Positions 1 to 5,015 of a stretch of 5,881 nt of DNA are shown here, one piece after another (position 1 is the stretch's first letter; every line of letters starts with the position of its first letter). Origin of the DNA: Methanosarcinales archaeon (GTDB taxonomy: Archaea > Halobacteriota > Methanosarcinia > Methanosarcinales > Methanogasteraceae). The stretch is taken from NCBI GenBank assembly GCA_003661105.1, contig QMVM01000133.1, positions 1 to 5,881 on the forward strand, given 5' to 3'. The notes beneath the pieces are model-generated. The model ran no database searches, had not been told where the DNA came from, and was given only the letters and a program-made list of their open reading frames with translations. The translations under genes and the position numbers were made by a program.

Positions 1-142
1 ATTACACCCATCTAATCATATTTGTATTTGCCGGGTTGGCGTCATGTTTTCAACCGACCAGAACAAATTAAAAATTCTCCAAAGTATCCATACAAAACAG
101 AGAAGAGCTACCCAAGCGTCTCCGTTTGATAATGCGAAGCGT

Positions 143-173
143 AGCGTAGCAAAGCCGTTGGCACCATGCTGCG
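143..173 (+). repeat. Imperfect direct repeat, copy A
   Basis: This copy contains, in order, AGCGTAGCAA (143-152), GCCGTTGGCA (154-163) and ATGCTGCG (166-173). The same three blocks recur in the same order at 517-526, 533-542 and 573-580. The two copies bracket about 340 bp that include the long-range stem. They could be duplicated flanks of an element or paralogous RNA stem-loops. Confidence 0.5.
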
Positions 174-232
174 GTTAGACGCCCGCTCGGACTCACCTCG
201 CCTTGCAATGTCAGACACTATACTATGTTCCA

Positions 233-367
233 AGGCCGGAGGATGGGACTAACGGTGGTGTGAATGCTATCTTCCGTTGCATGAAAACGTCTGCTTTCAT
301 GATTGTCAAAAATTCGGGCTCATAACCAACGCCCTTCGTTACGGCCTATTATCCCGTCCTCCGGCTT
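233..367. repeat. Long-range 16-bp inverted repeat enclosing a hairpin
   Basis: Bases 233-248 pair with 352-367 over 16 positions, with two G-U pairs if transcribed from the + strand; the core is GCCGGAGGATGGGA against TCCCGTCCTCCGGC. The enclosed 103 nt contain a 7-bp hairpin (CATGAAA at 280-286, TTTCATG at 295-301, 8-nt loop). A stem this long and GC-rich around a second hairpin is typical of a folded RNA or of the sub-terminal repeats of a small mobile element. Which strand is transcribed, if any, cannot be told. Confidence 0.55.
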
Positions 368-504
368 CATACCAGCCTGTTACCAGACTGCATGCGGGGT
401 TCGGTTCTGAAGTGGTGGCTATCCTTTCCTCAGACTGGATTTTTACCGGCTGGCGAGTATGGATTTATCTCGGCACTCTCGTGCCATTCGTTTAAACGTG
501 AGCA

Positions 505-590
505 TTCGTGACTGTGAGCGTAGCAAGCAAGTGCCGTTGGCATAAAATTGGCACCAAGGGATGGCTACTCCGATGCTGCGCATTCACGAA
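505..590. repeat. Nested inverted repeats, overlapping direct repeat copy B
   Basis: Three inverted pairs are nested one within another: TTCGTGA (505-511) with TCACGAA (584-590), GTAGC (520-524) with GCTAC (564-568), and GTGCC (531-535) with GGCAC (550-554). Together they could form one branched or extended stem-loop of about 86 nt. The segment also carries the three blocks of the direct repeat seen at 143-173, but with about 30 extra bases inserted between the second and third blocks. The individual stems are short, so folding in vivo is an inference. Confidence 0.4.
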
Positions 591-732
591 CAGAAACGAA
601 TTGCGCGAATTTGGTTGCCACAAAATTAGAGTGTTTTCACCAAATATTCCGATTGGGTCTCTTTGGTGTTTGGGGCTTGCCAACTCGGCGGAAAATCCGG
701 CACTCGGTAACCCGGACCACATTCTGCAAGGA

Positions 733-773
733 TTAATAATATATGCAATCCCACTTAGTCATATTATCGGAGG
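733..773 (+). promoter_or_regulatory. Promoter and ribosome binding site for pcn
   Basis: An archaeal-type TATA box lies in the AT-rich run at 733-744 (core about 737-744). Transcription would start about 25 bp downstream, near 765. A strong Shine-Dalgarno sequence, GGAGG at 769-773, lies 8 nt before the ATG at 782. It selects that start over the in-frame ATG at 743, which lies inside the TATA box. The leader would be only about 16 nt. The transcription start is inferred from spacing. Confidence 0.6.
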
Positions 774-781
774 AAAATTAC

Positions 782-1519
782 ATGTTTAAGGCAATCATCA
801 GCGCAGAGGCATTGCAGGATGCGATCAAAGCGGTGTCCGCAGTTGTCGACGAGGCACGATTCGAGATCGCTCCGGAGGGTTTGTCGGCCCGTGCAGTCGA
901 TCCTGCAAACGCGGCAATGGTCTCACTCGAATTATCCAACGATGCGTTCACACTCTTTGAGGGGACCGAGGGCGAAATTGGTATCGACTTGAGTAGATTT
1001 GTTGAAATTCTTGGAATGGCGGACAGAAGCGGGGAGGTCGAACTTGAGCTGGATCCTGATACGCACAAACTCGATATCAGCATGAGCGGGCTTTCGTACA
1101 CCTTATCCCTGCTTGACCCGTCCACAATGCGAAAGGCGCCATCAGTGCCTGCGCTTGATCTTCCTGCAGAGATTGCGGTTTCGGGTAGCGTCTTTAAGCG
1201 GATGATCAAGGCGGCAGAGATGGTGAGCGACCACATGAGCATGGGCGTACACGATGGCGTCTTCTTCATGGAAGCGACTGGCGACACCGATCATGTCAGA
1301 CTCGATCTGATCGGCTCGGACCTGATCCGTATCGCTCCCGCTGAGGTCAGGTCGCTCTACTCACTGGATTATCTGACTGATATCAGCAAGGGCGTTGGCG
1401 GTGCAGGCGAGATTGTCATCGACCTGGGGCGCGATCTCCCGGTGGTCATCAAATTTGAACCCACAAGTGGCGACTGCAAGGTTAAGTACGTCCTCGCACC
1501 GAGAATCGAATCCGATTGA
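782..1519 (+). CDS. pcn: DNA polymerase sliding clamp (PCNA)
   Basis: This encodes the ring-shaped processivity clamp that encircles DNA and tethers replicative polymerases, FEN1, ligase and other PIP-box proteins. Euryarchaeal PCNA is normally a homotrimer. The 245-aa product has the usual length and the two-domain layout: an N-terminal domain beginning MFKAIISAEAL, the interdomain connecting loop at about residues 111-129 (LDPSTMRKAPSVPALDLPA), and a C-terminal domain with SLYSLDYLTDI (191-201) and the ending KVKYVLAPRIE (233-243). The loop is the expected docking surface for client PIP boxes. The protein is acidic, as clamps are. The start at 782 is set by GGAGG 8 nt upstream; the in-frame ATG at 743 would add 13 unlikely residues and lies within the TATA box. 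It is the first gene of a unit with the PAC2-family gene, which starts 6 nt after the stop. Nothing looks truncated. Identification is very secure. Confidence 0.97.
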   Translation: MFKAIISAEALQDAIKAVSAVVDEARFEIAPEGLSARAVDPANAAMVSLELSNDAFTLFEGTEGEIGIDLSRFVEILGMADRSGEVELELDPDTHKLDISMSGLSYTLSLLDPSTMRKAPSVPALDLPAEIAVSGSVFKRMIKAAEMVSDHMSMGVHDGVFFMEATGDTDHVRLDLIGSDLIRIAPAEVRSLYSLDYLTDISKGVGGAGEIVIDLGRDLPVVIKFEPTSGDCKVKYVLAPRIESD

Positions 1520-1525
1520 GCAACA

Positions 1526-2341
1526 ATGACACATACCACCATAACGAGAATAGAGGGCGATCAGGCGCTGACATTCACAAGTGACATCACAATCCACGTC
1601 TTGCAGGATGTCAAACTGGACTCCCCTATCCTAATCGAGGGGCTGCCCGGCGTTGGGCATGTTGGAAAACTGGTCGCCGAGCACCTGATCGACGAACTCC
1701 AGGCAGAGCGGATCCTTGATATCTACTCCATCCATCTGCCGCCGCAGGTGATTGCGCTTGATGATAGCACGGTCAGACTGTCCCGGAATGAGTTGTATGC
1801 GCACCACACAGAGGACGGGAACGATCTGCTAATTCTAGTTGGAGATTACCAGAGCGTGACAAACGAAGGGCACTACATTCTTTGCGATGCGTTTCTGGAC
1901 ATCGCGCAGCAGCTTGACGTATCCCGGATATACACGCTTGGCGGTTATGCGACCTACCAACTGGAGGATGCCGACAGCGTGGTCGGTGCGGTCAACAATC
2001 CCGAACTGATCGAAGAACTATCCGGATACGGCGTCGAATTCCAGGAGGGCGAGCCGTGGGGCGGGATCGTCGGTATTTCAGGGATTATGCTTGCGATGAG
2101 TGAAGCAAGATGTATCGATGCGGCATGTCTGATGGGCATCACCTCAGGGTATCTCGTCGATCCGAAGAGTTCGCAGGCGGTGTTGCGTGTACTCAGCCAG
2201 GCGCTTGGCATCGAGGTGGACACGCAGGCACTCGATGAACACGCCGCAGAGATGGAGAAGGTCGTTGCGAAACTGCAGGAGATGCAGCAGATGCAGGAAT
2301 CAATGAACCGGGGCGACGAAGACCTGCGGTATATTGGGTGA
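1526..2341 (+). CDS. PAC2-family proteasome assembly chaperone homologue
   Basis: This 271-aa protein belongs to the PAC2 family (COG2047-like), archaeal relatives of the eukaryotic 20S proteasome assembly chaperone PAC2; some members bind the archaeal 20S particle. The signature glycine-rich stretch IEGLPGVGHVGKLVAEHL is at about residues 37-54, followed by LPPQV (71-75), GGYATYQ (139-145), GISGIML (183-189) and GYLVDPKSSQAVL (208-220), all in family order. Residues about 232-262 form a Met/Gln/Glu-rich probable coiled coil, and the protein ends in LRYIG. The tyrosine is third from the end, so this is not a canonical HbYX proteasome-docking motif. The ATG is 6 nt after the pcn stop and has no clear Shine-Dalgarno of its own, which suggests co-transcription and translational coupling. 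The first 25 residues are longer than I expect for the family, but no better in-frame ATG exists. The family is secure; the molecular role is inferred from homologues. Confidence 0.88.
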   Translation: MTHTTITRIEGDQALTFTSDITIHVLQDVKLDSPILIEGLPGVGHVGKLVAEHLIDELQAERILDIYSIHLPPQVIALDDSTVRLSRNELYAHHTEDGNDLLILVGDYQSVTNEGHYILCDAFLDIAQQLDVSRIYTLGGYATYQLEDADSVVGAVNNPELIEELSGYGVEFQEGEPWGGIVGISGIMLAMSEARCIDAACLMGITSGYLVDPKSSQAVLRVLSQALGIEVDTQALDEHAAEMEKVVAKLQEMQQMQESMNRGDEDLRYIG

Positions 2342-2408
2342 TGCGATTCGATTAGCCACGGTCCCGCCAGCTGATATGGGGGTTATGCGTTAAAGGAGGG
2401 ATAGAAGA

Positions 2409-2569
2409 ATGTCTGGAATCGTAAAAGCAGAAATCTATTTCGATGGTGGGTATTACTGTGCTTGAACATCGAATATCGATGTCTTTGCACAGGGCAGGAC
2501 GATGACCCACTGTCAACACTGGCAGAGGCACGGAATTTATCTCACTCCACATCCTTCGCAAGTCTCTGA
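2409..2569 (+). pseudogene. Broken HicB-like antitoxin gene
   Basis: A strong Shine-Dalgarno (GGAGG at 2395-2399, 9 nt spacing) precedes ATG 2409. The first 18 codons read MSGIVKAEIYFDGGYYCA, and TGA at 2463 ends the frame. Reading through it in the same frame gives TSNIDVFAQGRT up to 2501. After a 1-nt shift between 2502 and 2509, the frame continues as DPLSTLAEARNL and stops at 2567. Joined together this matches the HicB-like/UPF0150 pattern of a short beta-strand start, then a D(I/V)F-x-QG(K/R)T-LDEL motif, then an amphipathic helix of the N-I-x-E-A-x-x-L type. TGA could derive from CGA by one C-to-T change. The 3' end beyond about 2540 no longer resembles the family. HicB proteins usually neutralise the HicA RNase; no HicA is visible nearby. 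The family call comes from remembered motifs, not from an alignment. Confidence 0.55.
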
Positions 2570-2656
2570 CGTGGTTTGCACAACTTAGAACAGAACATAG
2601 GAAATAGCAAACATCCGGTCGAAATTAAGACGCATGAATGAAATCGTCGCACCGGT

Positions 2657-2701
2657 GGTGGCTGCCAACTTGCCCGGGCGCCCGGATCGCCGATCGCCAC
2701 C
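2657..2701. terminator. GC-rich stem-loop between convergent units
   Basis: A perfect 12-bp palindrome, CCGGGCGCCCGG (2674-2685), is enclosed by GGTGGC (2657-2662) and GCCACC (2696-2701), with a tandem GATCGCC pair at 2685-2698. It begins 6 nt past the stop of the minus-strand ubiA gene and faces the + strand hicB relic. That position suits a transcription stop for the minus strand, but no U-run follows on either strand, so the terminator role is weak. The rest of 2342-2706 holds only the hicB relic. Confidence 0.3.
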
Positions 2702-2706
2702 CACAT

Positions 2707-3543
2707 CTACGCGCCGCCGCCCAGACTCCCGACCACGAACGCTGCAAGTGCCACCATCATCGCCCGCTTAAACAATCTCGACGAACCCGCGGCATCGCCA
2801 CTTCTCAATCGCAGTATCGCAATCAGGAAACAGAGATCCGCGAACATCACCACCGCGAGATACCAGACCGAGAATCCTAAAGAGAGGTACGGAACCGGAC
2901 TTAACAGTACTGCGATCACGCCGAATGCGGATGCGGCATATCCGGCACGTCTCGATCCGATACGGATCGGAAGCGTATCAAGCCCCATCGCGGAGTCTCC
3001 ATTGATGTCCTCAATATCCTTTGCGATCTCACGTGCAAGCGTTGCAAGCATCGCAAGCGCAAACAGGCCGGACATCCGGACGAGACCCGGGATTCCGAAG
3101 GGTGCACCTCCGTACAGGAACGTGGAGCCGGTCAGGTATCCGACAGAGATGTTCCCGGCAAGTGCTGTGCGTTTCAGATTGCGGGCATAGACGATGAGCA
3201 TCAGGGAGTTTGTGAGGGCGATTGCGAAGCAGATGACGTTGATAGTGTATGCTAATGCGATGCCGAGTCCGAAGAGGGAGAGCGAGAGATACAGTGCCGC
3301 ATTCCTACTCACCCGCCCTGACGGTATCGGGCGCATCGGCTTGTTGATCGCATCGATGTCTGCATCGAAGTAATCATTGATCGCGTTTCCTGCGCCCGTT
3401 ATCAGAAAGACAGAAGAGAATAAAGAGAATAGAAGCACCGCCCCCAGAATTGGAAGCTCTGTTATGCCGCAGACGATTCCTGCACCGGTGACGGCTGCAA
3501 CGCCAGCCATCGCGCAGTTGCCGATGCGGAGCAGACCGAGCAA
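2707..3543 (-). CDS. Digeranylgeranylglyceryl phosphate synthase (UbiA family)
   Basis: This integral membrane prenyltransferase is expected to attach the second geranylgeranyl chain to geranylgeranylglyceryl phosphate (EC 2.5.1.42), giving the core of archaeol lipids. The 278-aa product has about eight or nine hydrophobic segments. It carries both aspartate-rich UbiA motifs: NDYFDADID (residues 56-64, D57/D60/D64), followed by NKPMRPIPSGRV, and KDIEDINGD (175-183, D176/D179/D183). These bind Mg-diphosphate. The N-terminal LLRIGNCAMAG is typical of the archaeal lipid branch rather than of menaquinone or heme O enzymes. The start is TTG at 3543, immediately after the nadA stop, with GGAGG (3554-3550) 6 nt upstream inside nadA. 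The next ATG (codon 12) would remove the conserved N-terminal segment. It should be co-transcribed and translationally coupled with nadA. The UbiA family is certain; the exact substrate is very likely. Confidence 0.88.
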   Translation of the reverse strand: MLGLLRIGNCAMAGVAAVTGAGIVCGITELPILGAVLLFSLFSSVFLITGAGNAINDYFDADIDAINKPMRPIPSGRVSRNAALYLSLSLFGLGIALAYTINVICFAIALTNSLMLIVYARNLKRTALAGNISVGYLTGSTFLYGGAPFGIPGLVRMSGLFALAMLATLAREIAKDIEDINGDSAMGLDTLPIRIGSRRAGYAASAFGVIAVLLSPVPYLSLGFSVWYLAVVMFADLCFLIAILRLRSGDAAGSSRLFKRAMMVALAAFVVGSLGGGA

Positions 3544-4446
3544 TCAACGCCTCCTCTTGACCTCAATCATCCGGTCGAGTGCATCCTTCGCCTTCTTCTG
3601 CACATCACCGGGTATGGCAACCACGTATTCAAGATTCTCAAGCGAACGGGCCACCTCTGAAAGTGTGACCATCTTCATGGCAGGGCAGATCGCGTAATCA
3701 GAGACCGCATAGAACCGTTTCGATGGAAATTCTTTCTTCAGCCGGTGCAACATCCCCGACTCGGTACCGATGATGAACTCATCCGAATGTGAAGTTCCTA
3801 CATGCCAAACCATCCCTTCGGTACCGTACGTATCATCTGCAAGATCGATCACCTCTGGTCTGCATTCCGGATGCACGAGTACCTCCGCGTCCGGATGCCT
3901 CTGCTTCGCATCCATGATGTCGTACGGGAGTATCTGGTGGTGCGTGTGGCAGTACCCGTCCCACGGTATGATCTTCTTCTCCGTGAACCTGGCAGCATAG
4001 CGTGCAAGATTCTTATCCGGCACAAAGATGATTCGATCGCAGTCAAGCGACTCCACGACCTCGACAGCGTTTGCTGACGTACAGCAGATGTCGCTCTCTG
4101 CCTTCACTGCCGCGCTCGTGTTCACATAGCAGACCACACCAGCAGCCGGATGCCTCTGCTTCATCTCGATCAGTTCCTGCCCTGTTATCATCGCAGCCAT
4201 CGGGCATTTGGCATCCGTATCAGGGATCAGGACGGTCTTGCCAGGGCTTAGAATTGCCGCGGACTCTGCCATGAAATCGACACCGCAGAAGAGGATTACG
4301 TCAGCGTCGGTCAGGGACGCTTCAATGCTTAACGCAAGCGAATCGCCAACGAAGTCAGCGATATCCTGAATCTCAGGACGCTCGTAGTTATGAGCAAGGA
4401 TAACTGCGTTTCTTTCCTGTTTCAGCTTCAGGATTTTTTCGATCAT
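3544..4446 (-). CDS. nadA: Quinolinate synthase NadA
   Basis: NadA condenses iminoaspartate with dihydroxyacetone phosphate to quinolinate, the precursor of NAD (EC 2.5.1.72), using an oxygen-sensitive [4Fe-4S] cluster. From ATG 4446 the product has 300 aa, the usual archaeal size. The three cluster cysteines are present and correctly spaced: C81 (DAKCPMA), C166 (WDGYCHTHH) and C254 (AICPAMKMV). Also present are the active-site LAHNYERPEIQ (residues 17-27), GDSLALS (34-40), VHPEC (191-195) and GTES (227-230). The open frame runs up to 4698, but its extra 84 residues have no family resemblance. The ATG at 4467 nearly abuts the TATA box, so 4446 is preferred and gives a leaderless mRNA. No nadB/nadX or nadC is in the window. 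The nadA stop is immediately followed by the ubiA-type start, so NAD and ether-lipid synthesis share an operon. Function is secure. Confidence 0.96.
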   Translation of the reverse strand: MIEKILKLKQERNAVILAHNYERPEIQDIADFVGDSLALSIEASLTDADVILFCGVDFMAESAAILSPGKTVLIPDTDAKCPMAAMITGQELIEMKQRHPAAGVVCYVNTSAAVKAESDICCTSANAVEVVESLDCDRIIFVPDKNLARYAARFTEKKIIPWDGYCHTHHQILPYDIMDAKQRHPDAEVLVHPECRPEVIDLADDTYGTEGMVWHVGTSHSDEFIIGTESGMLHRLKKEFPSKRFYAVSDYAICPAMKMVTLSEVARSLENLEYVVAIPGDVQKKAKDALDRMIEVKRRR

Positions 4447-4478
4447 GCCACTATTCTTGGCGCACATCGTTATAAATC
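4447..4478 (-). promoter_or_regulatory. nadA promoter, probably leaderless
   Basis: On the minus strand the TATA-like GATTTATA occupies 4478-4471. Its centre is about 28 bp upstream of the A of ATG 4446, matching the archaeal TATA-to-start distance. Transcription would therefore begin at or a base or so before the start codon. There is no good Shine-Dalgarno before 4446, which agrees with a leaderless message. Confidence 0.55.
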
Positions 4479-4528
4479 GATACGGGCAGTACGGGGCGAC
4501 ACCCGGCAAGACCGGTGAGCTTGTAAAT

Positions 4529-4541
4529 GGATCCGGGATCC
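4529..4541. promoter_or_regulatory. Palindrome GGATCC-G-GGATCC upstream of nadA
   Basis: This is a perfect 13-bp interrupted palindrome (GGATCC, one G, GGATCC), about 50 bp upstream of the nadA TATA box. A dyad at this distance could be a regulator site, but palindromes built on restriction-like hexamers can also arise by chance. Confidence 0.3.
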
Positions 4542-4568
4542 TCTGCCATTTCTGGTACGGAAACGTTC

Positions 4569-4580
4569 TTTCCGCGGAAA
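4569..4580. promoter_or_regulatory. 12-bp palindrome TTTCCGCGGAAA
   Basis: A perfect uninterrupted 12-bp palindrome lies in the divergent region between nadA and the vapBC pair. It is about 90 bp from the nadA TATA box and about 130 bp from the vapB TATA box. A dyad of this length is compatible with a dimeric regulator site; the regulator is unknown. Confidence 0.35.
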
Positions 4581-4586
4581 AATACT

Positions 4587-4623
4587 GGAATAGATATTCT
4601 TTCTCTATGAAGAGAACCATTCC
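4587..4623. repeat. Two-tier inverted repeat in nadA-vapB spacer
   Basis: TTCTCT (4601-4606) and AGAGAA (4611-4616) form a 6-bp stem with a 4-nt loop. GGAAT (4587-4591) and ATTCC (4619-4623) could extend it. No T-run typical of a terminator follows directly. It may be an operator or a remnant. Confidence 0.3.
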
Positions 4624-4634
4624 CCTTATGTTAG

Positions 4635-4665
4635 GTAATACTCTTGTTGTAATTAGTAATACTCT
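4635..4665 (+). repeat. Direct repeats GTAATACTCT, 21 bp apart
   Basis: Two identical decamers, GTAATACTCT at 4635-4644 and 4656-4665, are spaced start to start by 21 bp, or two helical turns, so both present the same DNA face. They sit about 45 bp upstream of the vapB TATA box. This is the arrangement expected of tandem sites for an activator or a cooperative repressor. Confidence 0.4.
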
Positions 4666-4691
4666 CTTTTTACGAGGCAAAATTGAGCTAT

Positions 4692-4732
4692 CTACCACAT
4701 ATACGAAACAATTATATGGTAGAACATTCTAC
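4692..4732 (+). promoter_or_regulatory. vapBC promoter with overlapping operator dyads
   Basis: The TATA box ATTATAT (4711-4717) places the transcription start near 4740. Two inverted repeats overlap it. CTACCACATATA (4692-4703) faces TATATGGTAG (4713-4722), and GTAGAA-CA-TTCTAC (4719-4732) lies between the TATA box and the start. Type II toxin-antitoxin operons are usually autorepressed through such dyads, so these are good candidate sites for the antitoxin or the VapBC complex. Binding is inferred. Confidence 0.55.
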
Positions 4733-4751
4733 TTTTAAACAGGAAATGTCG

Positions 4752-5006
4752 ATGTACGCAAGCATAAAAGTAAAAGACATCACCAAAAATAAACTGGATG
4801 TCTTGCAATCGAAATTCACTATCAGCACTGGTAAGAAGATATCCCTTCAAAACTTACTTGATAAGATCTCGGATTATGCCCTGTTGCATGAAGATGAACT
4901 CATAAAAAAAATTCCCGCGTTAAAGGATGACCCGGCATGGAGCGAGGCTATAGATTGGGGTGAAGAGACCAACGCCGCAAAGGTGGACGAATACCTGTAT
5001 AAATGA
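4752..5006 (+). CDS. vapB: Small antitoxin-like protein upstream of VapC
   Basis: This 84-aa acidic protein lies 9 nt upstream of a PIN-domain toxin gene, the standard position for the VapB antitoxin that binds and inhibits VapC and represses the operon. The N-terminal YASIKVKDITKNKLDVLQSK suggests a short beta strand followed by a helix, as in ribbon-helix-helix DNA-binding antitoxins. The middle (ISLQNLLDKISDYALLH) is a second helix. The C-terminal half (KKIPALKDDPAWSEAIDWG) is acidic and probably unstructured alone, fitting a toxin-embracing tail. The start at 4752 is preferred because AGGA (4741-4744) lies 7 nt upstream; the in-frame ATG at 4746 leaves only 1 nt. The codons are richer in A/T than those of the housekeeping genes, suggesting acquisition by transfer. 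The role rests mainly on position; the DNA-binding family is not certain. Confidence 0.7.
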   Translation: MYASIKVKDITKNKLDVLQSKFTISTGKKISLQNLLDKISDYALLHEDELIKKIPALKDDPAWSEAIDWGEETNAAKVDEYLYK

Positions 5007-5015
5007 GGGCGGGCA

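Larger units (their letters stand above)
1..732. other. Gene-free, repeat-rich leading region
   Basis: No open frame here resembles a protein family I recognise. The frames that exist are short, begin at arbitrary ATG or TTG codons and lack Shine-Dalgarno sequences. The region does contain structure: a 16-bp long-range stem (233-248 with 352-367), an internal hairpin (280-301), an imperfect direct repeat (143-173 and 517-580), a 10-bp palindrome at 489-498 and a nested set of inverted repeats (505-590). This looks more like a structured RNA or a decayed mobile element than like unique spacer. I could not match it to tRNA, rRNA, RNase P RNA, SRP RNA, or a group II intron domain V. Confidence 0.6.

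Noticed and set aside
390..416. Possible tRNA T-arm (GGTTCGGTTC)
   Set aside because: No flanking 5-bp stem, no acceptor stem and no anticodon arm could be formed around it.
277..495. 72-residue open frame starting at TTG
   Set aside because: It has no Shine-Dalgarno, no recognised family, and spans the hairpin and one arm of the long-range stem; RNA-type structure explains it better.
120..500. Possible group II intron or TnpB guide-RNA scaffold remnant
   Set aside because: The sequence has a similar feel (long stems, GC-rich hairpins), but I could not find a domain V hairpin, a GUGYG-type 5' end, or any TnpB coding remnant on either strand.
508..789. Overlapping + strand frames of 93 and 62 residues, and a minus-strand frame at 492-722
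   Set aside because: They are mutually overlapping, lack ribosome binding sites, have no family resemblance, and the longest runs into the pcn promoter and start.
778..1287. 169-residue minus-strand frame opposite pcn
   Set aside because: Serine/alanine/isoleucine-rich shadow of a secure gene on the other strand.
2463..2465. Recoding of the in-frame TGA in the HicB-like gene
   Set aside because: A separate frameshift follows about 40 nt later, and I found no evidence of a selenocysteine insertion element, so decay is the simpler explanation.
2634..2771. Short + strand frame starting NEIVAPVVAAN
   Set aside because: It quickly turns into arginine/proline-rich sequence that mirrors the GC-rich 3' end of the minus-strand ubiA gene; no ribosome binding site.
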